This document shows, piece by piece, positions 11,869-20,543 of a stretch of DNA of 64,000 bases. The position numbers and the translations under genes are program-made. A model generated the notes under the pieces. That model was not told the origin of the DNA. It saw nothing but the letters and a program-made list of their open reading frames with translations, and ran no database searches. Source of the stretch: Actinocorallia sp. API 0066 (GTDB taxonomy: Bacteria > Actinomycetota > Actinomycetes > Streptosporangiales > Streptosporangiaceae); the NCBI RefSeq assembly GCF_020991275.1, contig NZ_JAJLQY010000018.1:37130-101129 (forward strand). Direction: 5' to 3'. The number at the start of each line of letters is the position of its first letter. Position 1 is the stretch's first letter.

Positions 11869-12243
11869 GTGGCTAGTGGCAGTGCCATTCGCGGCAGCAG
11901 GGTCGGCGCAGGCCCCATGGGCGAGGCGGAGCGCGGCGAAGCCGCCCCGCGCGTCATCGTCAGCTTCTACTGCGCCAACAAGCACGAGACCCGGCCCAGC
12001 TTCGCCAGCGACTGCCAGGTCCCCGACACCTGGGACTGCCCGCGCTGCGGCCTGCCCGCCGGCACCGACGCCGCCAACCCGCCGGCGGCGCCGAAGAACG
12101 AGCCGTACAAGACCCACCTGGCCTACGTGAAGGAGCGCCGCTCCGACGCCGACGGCCAGGCGATCCTGGAGGAGGCGCTCGGCAAGCTGCGCGAGCAGCG
12201 CCGCCTCGTCCAGGCCGCGATGGCCGCGGCGGCCCGCAACTAG
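11869..12243 (+). CDS. RbpA-family RNA polymerase-binding protein
   Basis: Small actinobacterial protein of the RbpA family, which binds RNA polymerase and sigma factors and stimulates initiation. 124 residues from the GTG at 11869, with AGGAG about six bases upstream; a GTG at 11863 is an alternative. A basic N-terminal segment (SAIRGSRVGAGPMGE) precedes the core with VSFYCANKHETRPSFA and WDCPRCGLPAG (zinc-type Cys residues), then KNEPYKTHLAYVKERRSD, matching the sigma-interaction domain, and a charged helix. Many actinomycetes have two paralogues, and the tpi/secG-linked one may differ in role from canonical RbpA. Which paralogue this is cannot be settled here. Confidence 0.82.
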   Translation: MASGSAIRGSRVGAGPMGEAERGEAAPRVIVSFYCANKHETRPSFASDCQVPDTWDCPRCGLPAGTDAANPPAAPKNEPYKTHLAYVKERRSDADGQAILEEALGKLREQRRLVQAAMAAAARN

Positions 12244-12310
12244 GACCGCACGACGAAGACCCCCGCCGGGGGGCGCTCCCGACGTGGTCGGGTCGCCTCC
12301 GGGCGAACAG

Positions 12311-12345
12311 ACCCGGACCCGTTTCGCGACGGGCCCGGGTTTTTG
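12311..12345 (+). terminator. Intrinsic terminator after the RbpA-family gene
   Basis: ACCCGGACCCGT, a loop TTCGCG, ACGGGCCCGGGT, then TTTTT: a GC-rich stem followed by a T-run, the clearest intrinsic terminator in the window. It lies 68 bases past the stop. Confidence 0.85.
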
Positions 12346-12416
12346 TGTTCCGGTTCGCGACCGGCACGGGCTCTGTGTTCCGGGAAATGTCAGCGGCGTT
12401 CGCTAGTGTGTTCGGC

Positions 12417-12767
12417 ATGACATTGAGTTTGGGAGCGGTGACCGTCGACTGCACGGAGCCGAAGAACCTGGCGCACTGGTGGGCGAAGGCCCTGAACGGC
12501 GAGATCACCATGGACTACGGGTCCTACGTCACCGTGGCGGGGTCCGGGCTGGTGCTGTCCTTCCAGGAGGTCGGGGAGCCGACGCCGGGCAAGAACCGGG
12601 CGCACGTGGACTTCAGGTCCGACGACAGGCTCGGCGACGTCGCGCGGCTCAAGGGCCTGGGCGCGGTCGAGGTGGCCGAGCACGAGGTGCCGGGGCTCGC
12701 CTGGACGGTCCTGGCCGACCCGGAGGGCAACCGGTTCTGCGTGGCCGAGGAGCGCCCGGTGGGGTGA
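12417..12767 (+). CDS. VOC / glyoxalase-like domain protein
   Basis: About 116 residues from the ATG at 12417. The sequence has the vicinal-oxygen-chelate pattern: CTEPKNLAHWWAKALNGEI early, a central FQEVGEPTPGKNRAHVDF containing the His metal ligand, and WTVLADPEGNRFCVAE at the end with the conserved D-P-E-G-N. Such 'glyoxalase-like' proteins in actinomycetes mostly have unknown substrates, so no specific reaction is assigned. It is a single gene after the rbpA terminator; the reductase downstream starts 46 bases later and may share the transcript. Confidence 0.8.
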   Translation: MTLSLGAVTVDCTEPKNLAHWWAKALNGEITMDYGSYVTVAGSGLVLSFQEVGEPTPGKNRAHVDFRSDDRLGDVARLKGLGAVEVAEHEVPGLAWTVLADPEGNRFCVAEERPVG

Positions 12768-12812
12768 CCGGAACAGCTGATTCTTCGCCGGGAACGGGGT
12801 AGGAGACCCGAC

Positions 12813-14159
12813 ATGGCCGGAGTCGAAGAAGCTGACGTGGTGGTGGTGGGCCTGGGTCCGGGCGGGGAGAACGCCGCCGGGCTGCTCGCCGAGGCGGGGC
12901 TGGACGTGGTCGCCGTCGAGGCGGGGCTCGTCGGGGGTGAGTGCCCGTACTACGGGTGTGTGCCGACCAAGATGCTGGTGCGGGCGGCGGAGACCCTCGG
13001 CGAGGCCCGCCGGGTGGATCGCCTGGCGGGGCGGGCCCGGGTCGAGCCGGACTACCGGGTGCCCGCCACCCGCGTCCGCGACGAGGCGACCGACGGCTGG
13101 CACGACAAGGCCGCCGCCGACAGGCTCACCGGCAAGGGCGTCAGGCTCGTGCGCGGGTACGGGACGCTGACCGGGCCGCGCGAGGTCGCCGTCGGCGGCC
13201 GGGTGTTCCGGGGGCGGCGCGGCGTGCTGCTCAACCCCGGCACCGAACCGGCCGTGCCGCCGATCGACGGCCTCGCGGGCACCCCGTTCTGGACCAACCG
13301 GGACGCGGTGAAGGCCCACGAGGCGCCGCGCTCGCTCGTTGTGCTGGGCGGCGGGGCGATCGGCGTCGAGCTGGCCCAGGTCTACGCCAGGTTCGGCACC
13401 GAGGTGACGCTCGTGGAGGGCGCCGAACGGCTCATCGCCACCCACGAGCCGGAGGCGGGCGAACTACTCGGCAGGGTCTTCGCCGCCGAGGGCATCACCG
13501 TGCACACCGGCACCCGCGCCTCCCGCGTCGAGCACAGCTCGGAGGGCTTCGGGTTGGAGTTCGGCGGCGGGAGTGTGAGCGGGGAGCGGCTGCTGGTCGC
13601 CACCGGCCGTAGGACGGACCTGGAGCGCCTCGGGGTGGCTTCCGTGGGTCTGGACCCCAGGGCGCGCTCCATCCCCGTGGACGGCAGGATGCGGGCCGGG
13701 GACGGCCTGTGGGCGATCGGCGACGTGGTGGGCGAGGGCGCCTTCACCCACGTGTCGATGTACCAGTCTGCCGTCGCGGTCCGCGACATCCTCGGGCAGG
13801 ACGGGCCCGAGGCCGACTACCACGCGCTCCCGCACGTCACCTTCACCGATCCGGAGATCGGCGTCGTCGGGGTCACCGAGGCGCAGGCCCGCGCGCACGG
13901 CAGGCCGGTCCGCACCACGCTGACCCCGATCACCGAATCCACCCGCGGCTGGATCCACGAGGCCGAGGGCTTCCTGAAGCTCGTCGCTGACGGCGACCAC
14001 CTCGTCGGCGCCACCGTCGCGGCCCCCTACGGCGGCGAGATCATGGGCTTCCTGGCCCTTGCCGTGCAGGCCCGCGTCCCCCTCGGGACCCTCAGGCACA
14101 TGATGTACGCCTACCCGACCTTCTACCGGGTGATCGAAACCGGCCTCCAGGACCTCTGA
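12813..14159 (+). CDS. FAD-dependent pyridine nucleotide-disulfide oxidoreductase
   Basis: Class I flavin disulfide reductase (lipoamide dehydrogenase / mercuric reductase superfamily), 448 residues. FAD-binding VVVVGLGPGGENAA at the N-terminus is followed by the redox-active Cys pair in GGECPYYGCVPTKML (Cys-X4-Cys). NAD(P)H-binding VVLGGGAIGVELAQVYARFG is at about residue 170, GDGLWAIGDVVGEGAFTHV is the second FAD motif, and the dimerisation domain ends the protein. The His-Glu dyad of true lipoamide dehydrogenases (HPT near the C-terminus) is replaced here by YAYPTFY, so it is probably not Lpd. Physiological substrate unknown. Confidence 0.85.
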   Translation: MAGVEEADVVVVGLGPGGENAAGLLAEAGLDVVAVEAGLVGGECPYYGCVPTKMLVRAAETLGEARRVDRLAGRARVEPDYRVPATRVRDEATDGWHDKAAADRLTGKGVRLVRGYGTLTGPREVAVGGRVFRGRRGVLLNPGTEPAVPPIDGLAGTPFWTNRDAVKAHEAPRSLVVLGGGAIGVELAQVYARFGTEVTLVEGAERLIATHEPEAGELLGRVFAAEGITVHTGTRASRVEHSSEGFGLEFGGGSVSGERLLVATGRRTDLERLGVASVGLDPRARSIPVDGRMRAGDGLWAIGDVVGEGAFTHVSMYQSAVAVRDILGQDGPEADYHALPHVTFTDPEIGVVGVTEAQARAHGRPVRTTLTPITESTRGWIHEAEGFLKLVADGDHLVGATVAAPYGGEIMGFLALAVQARVPLGTLRHMMYAYPTFYRVIETGLQDL

Positions 14160-14241
14160 CCTCGGGCGTGACCGGATCGGTCCGGGGCGGGGCGGGTTCG
14201 TGGCTGGGAAGGGGAGGGGCGGGCGGGGGAGGATCGGGGGT

Positions 14242-14820
14242 ATGACACGAGCGCATCTGATCATTGACGTGCAGGAGTCGTTCCGGGCGCTGCCCTCGTG
14301 GGGCGCGATCTCGGATCCGGAGATCGCGAAGTCCGTCGGACGGCTGGTGGACGGGGCGCGGGAGCGGGGCGAACTCGTCGTCTGGGTGCTGCACGCCGTC
14401 CCCGGGCTCGGGCCGTTCGACCCGGCCAGCGGCCTCGTCAAGCTCCTGGACGGGCTTGAGGTCCGGGAGGGCGAGCCGGTCGTGCACAAGTCCGCGCACA
14501 ACGCCTTCACCACGACGGGCCTGCAACGGCTCCTCACCCAGTTCGGCGTCACCGAGGTCAGCGTGAGCGGCATCAGGGCCGAGCAGTGTGTGGAGACGAC
14601 CGCGCGGGTCGCCGCCGATCTGGGGTTCGGTGTCCTGTTCGTGCGGGACGCCGTCGCGACCCATCCGCTGGGCGCGCCGGGCGGCCCCGTCGAGCGGTCC
14701 GCCGAGGACCTGCTGGCCGACCCCGAGGCGCTTCCGGCGGCCGAGGTGATCCGCCGCACCGAGTACGCGCTCTCCGGCAGGTTCGCCAGGATCGTCACGG
14801 TGGACGAAGCCCTAGACTGA
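14242..14820 (+). CDS. Isochorismatase-family cysteine hydrolase
   Basis: About 192 residues from the ATG at 14242. The fold signature is present: LIIDVQESF (catalytic Asp), a central Lys in VVHKSAHNAF, and SGIRAEQCVETTARVAADLGF, where the Cys is the expected nucleophile. These hydrolases act on amides or isochorismate-like substrates; the substrate is not predictable. The AraC/GlxA-type regulator begins eight bases after the stop and is probably co-transcribed, which suggests it controls this gene. Confidence 0.85.
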   Translation: MTRAHLIIDVQESFRALPSWGAISDPEIAKSVGRLVDGARERGELVVWVLHAVPGLGPFDPASGLVKLLDGLEVREGEPVVHKSAHNAFTTTGLQRLLTQFGVTEVSVSGIRAEQCVETTARVAADLGFGVLFVRDAVATHPLGAPGGPVERSAEDLLADPEALPAAEVIRRTEYALSGRFARIVTVDEALD

Positions 14821-14827
14821 CCGGATC

Positions 14828-15751
14828 ATGCCGAAGGTCGTCTTCCTGCTGCTGCCCGGCGTGCACCTGCTCGACCTGGGCGGGCCCGCGCAGGTGTTCT
14901 CCTCCGCGACGGCCCTCGGTTTCCCGTACACGCTGCACTACGTGGGGGAGGGCGGCACCGTCCCGTCCCACCAGGGCCTCCCCCTCGCGACTGAGGCGGA
15001 GTGGCCGGAACTGGACCCCGACGACCTCGTGCTGGTGCCCGGATGGCACGGGCGGCGCCGGATGGGCCCGGAGGCGGCGCGACGGCTCGCGGCGCACCAC
15101 ACGGCGGGCGGCACTGTCGCGAGCGTCTGCGCGGGCGCGGACGCGCTCGGCGCGGCGGGCCTCCTGGACGGCCGCCGCTGCACCACCCACCACGAGCTGC
15201 AGGACTGGCTGGCCCACCGCTACCCGAAGGCCACGGTCGTCCGGGACATCCTCTTTGTCGTGGACGACCGGGTGATCACGTCGGCGGGGATCGCCAGCGG
15301 CACCGACCTCGCCCTGCACCTCGTCGCCCAGCGGCACGGACCGGCCGCCGCCGCGCGGGTGGCCCGCGCGATGGTCGTCTACGTGCGGCGCAACGGCGAC
15401 GAGCCGCAGACGAGCGTGATGCTCAGGCACCGGGCGCACCTGTCGGACGCGGTGCACCGGGTCCAGGACCTCATCGACGCGAGGTTCCACGAGCCCCTGA
15501 CCCTCGCCGGGCTCGCCGCCCACGCCGACGTCAGCACCCGCACCCTGACCCGCCGCTTCGTCGCGGCGACCGGCCTGACGCCGCTGCGCTACCAGCAGGA
15601 GCTGCGTGCCGAGCACGCCGAAAGGCTCATCGCCAGGGGCGGCACCGTCGAGGCCGCCGCCCACGCCGTCGGCTTCCGCGACGCCCGCATGCTCCGCCGC
15701 CTCCGCGCCCGTGCCCGCGCGACACCCCCGCAACCCGGCACCACCCTCTGA
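14828..15751 (+). CDS. GlxA-type transcriptional regulator (DJ-1/PfpI domain plus AraC HTH)
   Basis: 307 residues. The N-terminal half is a DJ-1/PfpI-like sensor domain (VVFLLLPGVHLLDLGGPAQVF; SVCAGADALGAAGLLDG at the nucleophile-elbow position). The C-terminal ~100 residues carry two AraC helix-turn-helix motifs (PLTLAGLAAHADVSTRTLTRRF and a second at GTVEAAAHAVGFRDARML). Typical GlxA architecture and length. Located directly after an isochorismatase-like hydrolase, so a local activator role is likely. Confidence 0.88.
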   Translation: MPKVVFLLLPGVHLLDLGGPAQVFSSATALGFPYTLHYVGEGGTVPSHQGLPLATEAEWPELDPDDLVLVPGWHGRRRMGPEAARRLAAHHTAGGTVASVCAGADALGAAGLLDGRRCTTHHELQDWLAHRYPKATVVRDILFVVDDRVITSAGIASGTDLALHLVAQRHGPAAAARVARAMVVYVRRNGDEPQTSVMLRHRAHLSDAVHRVQDLIDARFHEPLTLAGLAAHADVSTRTLTRRFVAATGLTPLRYQQELRAEHAERLIARGGTVEAAAHAVGFRDARMLRRLRARARATPPQPGTTL

Positions 15752-15849
15752 CCCCTCCGGGGACCCCGTCCAAAGGAGGAGTGTGGAGTGGGCGGAACCC
15801 GCTTTTTGGCGGATCCGGCGGGTGGGGCGGCGTGGGTAGCGTGACGGCC

Positions 15850-16596
15850 ATGGAAGCGGGGGTCTCGGAAACACACGTGCTCGACCACAACGGACGCAGG
15901 TACGAGCTGGAGTGCGCCGCGAAGGGGGCGCTGGGGAACGCCGTCGTGCTCCGGGTGGACGGCGAGGTGGTGGCGGAGGGCGCGAAGGAGTTGGAGCCGG
16001 TCAGGCTGGAGCGGGACGGGCTCAGCGTCGAGGTGCGGTTCGACCTCCGGCACCGGGTCAAACGGATCAGGGCGAAGGACGGCGACCGCGACGTCCACTT
16101 CACGCCGCCGCCCGGCACGTTGCTGGCGAGGCTGGAGCGCTGGGAGCGGGAGCGGCCCGTGCTCTACGCGTCGCGGCACGTGCTGCTGGCGCTCGGCCAG
16201 GTGGTCCTCCCGCTGCTCGGGATCGGCGCGCTGCTCCGGCTGCTCATCCCGAACATCGACCTCCCACGGATCGACCTGCCCGACATCCCCTTCCCCGACC
16301 TGCCGGACCTGCCGGACTTCCCCGACATCCTCCCGGACATCGACCTGCCCGACCTCGTCCTGCCCGGCTGGATGCAGACGGCGGCCCAGGCGCTGAAGTT
16401 CGTCGTCCCCGTCCTCATCGCCCTCGGCGTCGCCGCCAACGAGATCAAGAAGAACCGCCGCAAGCACGCGGCCCGGCAGCACGAGGCGAACCCCGGTGTG
16501 GGGCCCGGAGACGGCGGTCAGACGAACCCGCACGAGCACGCGGCACGGGACGAGGAGCGGTCGGGGGACGAGGCGGGCGGTCAGCTGTCGCGGTAG
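15850..16596 (+). CDS. Predicted membrane protein with Pro-Asp-Leu repeat segment, function unknown
   Basis: About 248 residues from the ATG at 15850; a GTG at 15841 in frame would add three. I recognise no family. Residues ~1-100 look like a small beta-rich soluble domain (HVLDHNGRRYELECAAKG...). A hydrophobic stretch VLLALGQVVLPLLGIGALL follows, then about 32 residues built almost only of Pro, Asp, Leu, Ile and Phe (LPDIPFPDLPDLPDFPDILP), then a second hydrophobic helix LKFVVPVLIALGVAA and a charged tail. Probably two membrane helices joined by the acidic Pro-rich loop. Its last 16 bases overlap the 3' end of the convergent MaoC gene. Confidence 0.7.
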   Translation: MEAGVSETHVLDHNGRRYELECAAKGALGNAVVLRVDGEVVAEGAKELEPVRLERDGLSVEVRFDLRHRVKRIRAKDGDRDVHFTPPPGTLLARLERWERERPVLYASRHVLLALGQVVLPLLGIGALLRLLIPNIDLPRIDLPDIPFPDLPDLPDFPDILPDIDLPDLVLPGWMQTAAQALKFVVPVLIALGVAANEIKKNRRKHAARQHEANPGVGPGDGGQTNPHEHAARDEERSGDEAGGQLSR

Positions 16597-17039
16597 AGGG
16601 CGAGGACCTCGGCGACGCAGGCGGGACGGCGCTGCCCGTCGATCTCGATGGTGACCTTGAGCGTGCCGAGCTTGCCCGCCGGGGAGTTCTTCAGATCCGC
16701 GAGCACCGCCTTGGCGCGCACCTTCGACCCGACGGTGACGGGCGTGTGGAAGCGGACCTTGTTGAGGCCGAAGTTGACGACCATGGTGAGGGACTCGACG
16801 GTGAAGATCTGCACGACGTGCGCGGTGACGAGGCTGAGGGTCAGGTAGCCGTGCGCGATGGTGCCGCCGAAGGGGCTCTCGGCGGCGGCCCGCTCGGGGT
16901 CCACGTGGATCCACTGGTGGTCGCCGGTCGCGTCCGCGAACTTGTCGACCTGCGCCTGGGTGATCTCCTGCCAGTCGCTGTACCCCAGGTCCTCTCCGAC
17001 GGCGGCGGCGAACTCGTCAAGGTCGGCGAACGTACGCAT
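16581..17039 (-). CDS. MaoC-like (R)-hydratase / hotdog-fold dehydratase
   Basis: 152 residues, start ATG at 17039 with AGGAG upstream. Signature of R-specific enoyl-CoA hydratases: FADATGDHQWIHVDPERA, where the Asp/His pair is catalytic, then FGGTIAHGYLTLSL. Acts on an acyl-CoA-type thioester, probably in fatty-acid or polyketide-related metabolism; the exact substrate is unknown. Single gene, converging on the Pro-Asp-rich membrane protein with a 16-base 3' overlap. Confidence 0.9.
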   Translation of the reverse strand: MRTFADLDEFAAAVGEDLGYSDWQEITQAQVDKFADATGDHQWIHVDPERAAAESPFGGTIAHGYLTLSLVTAHVVQIFTVESLTMVVNFGLNKVRFHTPVTVGSKVRAKAVLADLKNSPAGKLGTLKVTIEIDGQRRPACVAEVLALYRDS

Positions 17040-17214
17040 GTGCTGGTCTCCTAGCGGATTGGCCTGATCTGGGCTATTCCAGCACGCCCGCCCGCCCCCG
17101 CGCGAACCAGGCCGTGTTCCTCGGCCCGTGGGCCGGGCCCGCGAAGCGTCCGGCCCACGGGCGGGAGCGGCGGGCCTCGTGGACGTGGTCGGGGATCTCT
17201 GATATCCGGGGCCG

Positions 17215-17979
17215 ATGAATTCCAACATCGACTCCGCCGACGCGTTCACCTCGGGCACCGTGCCGCTGCCCGGACACGACGGCGACGAGATCGAGGCGTA
17301 CGTCGCCCGTCCGCTGGCGGCCGAGCACCGTGGCGGTGTCGTCGTCATCCACCACATGCCGGGGTACGACGCGCCCACCAAGGAGATCACCCGTAGGTTC
17401 GCCGCCGAGGGCTACAACGCCGTCATGCCGAACCTGCACTTCCGGGACGCGCCGGGCGCCGACCCGGACGACGCGGCGGCGGCGAGCCGCGCGCGCGGCG
17501 GGGTGCCGGACGCCCGGCTCGTCGGCGACGTCGCGGGCGCCGCCGCCCATCTGCGCGGCCTGCCGAACAGCAACGGGAAGGTCGGCGTCATCGGGTTCTG
17601 CTCGGGTGGCCGCCAGGCGTTCCTCGCGGCCTGCTCGCTCGATCTGGACGCCGCGGTGGACTGCTACGGCGCGTTCGTCACGGCGCACTCGCCGGACGGC
17701 TTCCCGATCACCGTGCGGCCGGTGGTGGGCCTGGCCCCTGGCCTGTCGTGCCCGCTGCTCGGCCTGTTCGGCGCGGACGACAAGTTCCCGTCGCCGGGCG
17801 AGACGGCGGAGCTGTCGGCGGTCCTCGCCGAGTTGGGCAAGGAGTTCGAGTTCCACACCTACGAGGGCGCGGGCCACGCGTTCTTCGCGGTGAACCGGCC
17901 CGCCTACCAGCCGGAGGCCGCCGTCGCGGGTTGGGAGCGCGTCCTGGACTTCTTCGGCAGGCACCTGTCCGACGGATGA
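17215..17979 (+). CDS. Dienelactone hydrolase family protein
   Basis: Alpha/beta hydrolase of 254 residues. Nucleophile Cys in VGVIGFCSGGRQAFL (GFCSGG rather than a Ser elbow, as in dienelactone hydrolases), acid in LGLFGADDKFPSPGE, and His in YEGAGHAFFAVNRPAY. YVARPLAAEHRGGVVVIHHMPGYD starts the fold. The substrate need not be a dienelactone; family members hydrolyse various lactones and esters. Standalone gene, no signal peptide, so cytoplasmic. Confidence 0.88.
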   Translation: MNSNIDSADAFTSGTVPLPGHDGDEIEAYVARPLAAEHRGGVVVIHHMPGYDAPTKEITRRFAAEGYNAVMPNLHFRDAPGADPDDAAAASRARGGVPDARLVGDVAGAAAHLRGLPNSNGKVGVIGFCSGGRQAFLAACSLDLDAAVDCYGAFVTAHSPDGFPITVRPVVGLAPGLSCPLLGLFGADDKFPSPGETAELSAVLAELGKEFEFHTYEGAGHAFFAVNRPAYQPEAAVAGWERVLDFFGRHLSDG

Positions 17980-18039
17980 CGCGGGTGGACACGAGCGGGG
18001 GCGGCGCCCGCCCCCGCCCTCCCGTGGCAGGCTGGACGC

Positions 18040-18336
18040 ATGTGCACCCACCACACCGAGTTCGCCCCGCTGGAGGGCAGTGCCAAGGGCAGGGACGGCT
18101 GGTTCGCCGTCACGCAGGCCGCCGTCTATGTGGACCACCCCTACCACGCGCAGCTTGAGCACTCGGTGAACATCGACTTCACCGCGCCGGGGCTGGGCCC
18201 GTCCGCGCGGGTCGCGGTCGAGCTGACCGAGGAGTCGGCGCGGGCGCTGGTCGGCGCGATCGAGGCGGCGCTGGCGGCGGCCCCGCCGGGGCTGGCCGCG
18301 AAGGGCGGTCAGTCCAGGAACGACACGTCGTTGTAG
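18040..18336 (+). CDS. Small conserved actinobacterial protein (MCT..TE N-terminus), function unknown
   Basis: 98 residues. The N-terminal pattern MCTHHTEFAPLEGSAKG, then VYVDHPYHAQLEHSVNIDF and RVAVELTEESARALVGAI, resembles a small uncharacterised family common in actinomycetes (from memory DUF6295; not checked). The Cys and paired His residues at the N-terminus could bind a metal, which is speculation. The last 28 bases overlap the 3' end of the convergent phosphatase gene. Confidence 0.72.
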   Translation: MCTHHTEFAPLEGSAKGRDGWFAVTQAAVYVDHPYHAQLEHSVNIDFTAPGLGPSARVAVELTEESARALVGAIEAALAAAPPGLAAKGGQSRNDTSL

Positions 18337-18935
18337 ACGACGGGTTCGCCGTCCTTCCAGTGCGAGACGGACGCGTTGGCGACGGTCTCCTTCTCGATCT
18401 CCATCACCTCGGCCTCCGACAGGCCCTCGACGATGTAGCGGACGAGCACGATCACGGCGTCGTGCGCGCCGATGAGGACCCTGCCGTCGGCGGGCAGTTC
18501 GGCGAGGACCGTGCGCAGCCGCAACGCCACGTCGGCCCAGGACTCGCCGCCGGGCGGCCGGTAGTAGAACTTGCCGAGCCGCCGCTGCTCGGCGTGCTCG
18601 GCGGGCAGCCGCCGCCGGACGCCCTCGGGGGTGAGCCTGGCGAACACGCCCATGTCGCGGTCGCGCAGCCGCTCGTCCACCCGGATGTCGGTGCGGCCGG
18701 TCGCTATCCGCACCGTCTCCAGCGCGCGCACGTACGGCGACGACAGCACGAGGGTCGGCTCCGGGAACCCGGCGAGCCATCTGCCCACGGCCGCCGCCTG
18801 GTCCCTGCCGCGCGGTGAGAGCGGGATGTCGGCCTCCCGCTCGGGGACGTCGAAGGTGTCCGCGTCCGCGCGGATCGCGGCCTCGCGCGCGGCGTTGCCC
18901 GTGCTCTCCCCGTGCCGGACCAGCATGAGCTCCAT
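18309..18935 (-). CDS. Histidine phosphatase family protein (phosphoglycerate mutase-like)
   Basis: 208 residues, start ATG at 18935. The catalytic MELMLVRHGESTGN motif (Arg-His-Gly-Glu) opens the protein. IPLSPRGRDQAAAVGRWL, VLSSPYVRALET and the second catalytic His in GRVLIGAHDAVIVLV complete the family pattern. Likely a broad phosphomonoesterase and not a glycolytic mutase. The next leftward gene upstream is the FAD amine oxidase, which ends 19 bases before this start, so the two may be one transcript. Confidence 0.88.
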   Translation of the reverse strand: MELMLVRHGESTGNAAREAAIRADADTFDVPEREADIPLSPRGRDQAAAVGRWLAGFPEPTLVLSSPYVRALETVRIATGRTDIRVDERLRDRDMGVFARLTPEGVRRRLPAEHAEQRRLGKFYYRPPGGESWADVALRLRTVLAELPADGRVLIGAHDAVIVLVRYIVEGLSEAEVMEIEKETVANASVSHWKDGEPVVYNDVSFLD

Positions 18936-18954
18936 GCGGGGAGCCTACCCGCGC

Positions 18955-20355
18955 TCAGCGTCCGGAGATCAGGTCCGCGAGCAGCGCGACCTTCGACGTC
19001 TTGCGCAGGCCGCGTTCACGCGCGTCGGCCCGCTTGTAGAGCGCGTACATGAGCTGGACGCCGAGCCAGCGCAGCGGCTCGGGCTCCCAGGGCCGCACGT
19101 GCCAGCCGACCCACGGCATGTCGGTGAGGTCGGTGTGCTCGCCCAGAACCAGGTCGCGCAGGGTGCGTCCGGCGAGGTTGGTGGTGGCGACGCCGTGGCC
19201 GGTGTACCCGCCGGCGTGGCCGAGGCCGCTGCGCCGGTCGAGCGCGGCCGTCGAGCACCAGTCGCGCGGCACCGCGAGCACGCCGGACCAGGCGTGCGCG
19301 ACGGGCACCCGCGCGGCGGCCGGGAAGAAGTCGGCCAGGAGGGTGTGCAGTTGCCTTACCGTCCGTTCCGGGGTGCGGCCCGCGTCGTCGATGCGGGAGC
19401 CGTACCTGTAGGGCTTGCCTCGCCCGCCGAAGGCGATGCGCCCGTCTGCGGTGCGCTGGGCGTACATGTAGTAGTGGGCCATGTCGCCGAGCAGCTCCGC
19501 GCCGTGCCAGCCGATCTCGTCCAGGACGGACTCGGGCAGCGGGTCGGTGACGATCATCGAGCTGTTCATCGGCAGCCAGTCGCGGTGCAGCGGCCGGAAC
19601 GCGGCGGTGAACCCCTCGGTCGCCCGGATGACGTACTCGGCCGTCACCCTGCCGTAGGGCGTCAGCGCGGCCGCCGACGAGGTGATCGACCGGGGCCGCA
19701 GCGCGGTGACCTCGGTGCCCTCGTACAGCTCGACCCCGAGGTCGCGGACGACCCGCGCCAGGCCGCGCACCAGCTTGGCGGGCTGCACGCGGGCGCAGTG
19801 CGGGGTGTACATGGCGTCCACCGCGCCCGCGACCCGGACCCGCTCGCCCGGCTCGACCAGCCGCAGGTCGTCCTCGCCCCAGCCCCACCCGCGCGCGTGC
19901 TCGACCTCCTGCCGCATCCGCCAGCGCTGCGCCCGGTTCCGCGCGACGGTGACGAGGCCGTCGTGCGCGAGGTCGGCCTCGATGCCCTCCTTGGCCGCGA
20001 CGTCCACGACCTCGCCGACGGTCGCGAACATCTCCCGCTGGAGCCGGACCACCGCGTCCCTGCCGAACCTGTCGGCGTAGGCGGTGGGCGAGCCCGCCAG
20101 TTCCCCGACGACCCAGCCGCCGTTGCGCCCGGACGCGCCGAACCCGGCGAACTCCTTCTCCAGGATGACGATCCGGAGGTCGGGCCGCGCCTTCTTCAGG
20201 TAGTAGGCGGTCCACAGCCCTGTGTAGCCCGCGCCGACGAGGCAGACGTCGGCCTGGAGCGATCCGGGCAGCCGCGCCGCGGGGGCGGGCAGGCCGGTCT
20301 CGCCGAACCAGTGGGACACCGCGCCGTTCACCATCGGGCCGTTCACAAAAGGCAT
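18955..20355 (-). CDS. FAD-dependent oxidoreductase of the DAO / gamma-glutamylputrescine oxidase type
   Basis: About 466 residues from the ATG at 20355 (MPFVNGPMVNGAVSHWFGET), preceded by AGGA; the frame is open further upstream but that part is not protein-like. FAD-binding ADVCLVGAGYTGLWTAYYLKK with the Glu in VILEKEFAGFGASGRNGGWV, then a DAO fold ending in GHAGGYTGHGVATTNLAGRTL. The GASGRNGG motif is typical of PuuB-like amine oxidases, which oxidise secondary amines and make H2O2. The substrate is not identifiable and no puu genes are nearby. Confidence 0.85.
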   Translation of the reverse strand: MPFVNGPMVNGAVSHWFGETGLPAPAARLPGSLQADVCLVGAGYTGLWTAYYLKKARPDLRIVILEKEFAGFGASGRNGGWVVGELAGSPTAYADRFGRDAVVRLQREMFATVGEVVDVAAKEGIEADLAHDGLVTVARNRAQRWRMRQEVEHARGWGWGEDDLRLVEPGERVRVAGAVDAMYTPHCARVQPAKLVRGLARVVRDLGVELYEGTEVTALRPRSITSSAAALTPYGRVTAEYVIRATEGFTAAFRPLHRDWLPMNSSMIVTDPLPESVLDEIGWHGAELLGDMAHYYMYAQRTADGRIAFGGRGKPYRYGSRIDDAGRTPERTVRQLHTLLADFFPAAARVPVAHAWSGVLAVPRDWCSTAALDRRSGLGHAGGYTGHGVATTNLAGRTLRDLVLGEHTDLTDMPWVGWHVRPWEPEPLRWLGVQLMYALYKRADARERGLRKTSKVALLADLISGR

Positions 20356-20543
20356 GGTCACATCCTGCTTTATCCGTCGCCCGCGCGCATCACGCGGAGT
20401 CCGGGCGGCGCCCCGCCGAGCACGCGGACGCGGCCCGGCGAGACCAAGCTCACGCCGTGATTCGGCGCCGTGAAACGCCCGACACACGAACCCGTAACAC
20501 GCCTCGGCGAGTCTTACTGAATCGAGAAAGAAGGGGGATTCCG

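Noticed and set aside
16270..16370. Repeats in the Pro-Asp segment considered as a CRISPR or tandem-repeat array
   Set aside because: The repeat is at protein level with imperfect short units and no spacers; no CRISPR array or cas genes are seen in the window.
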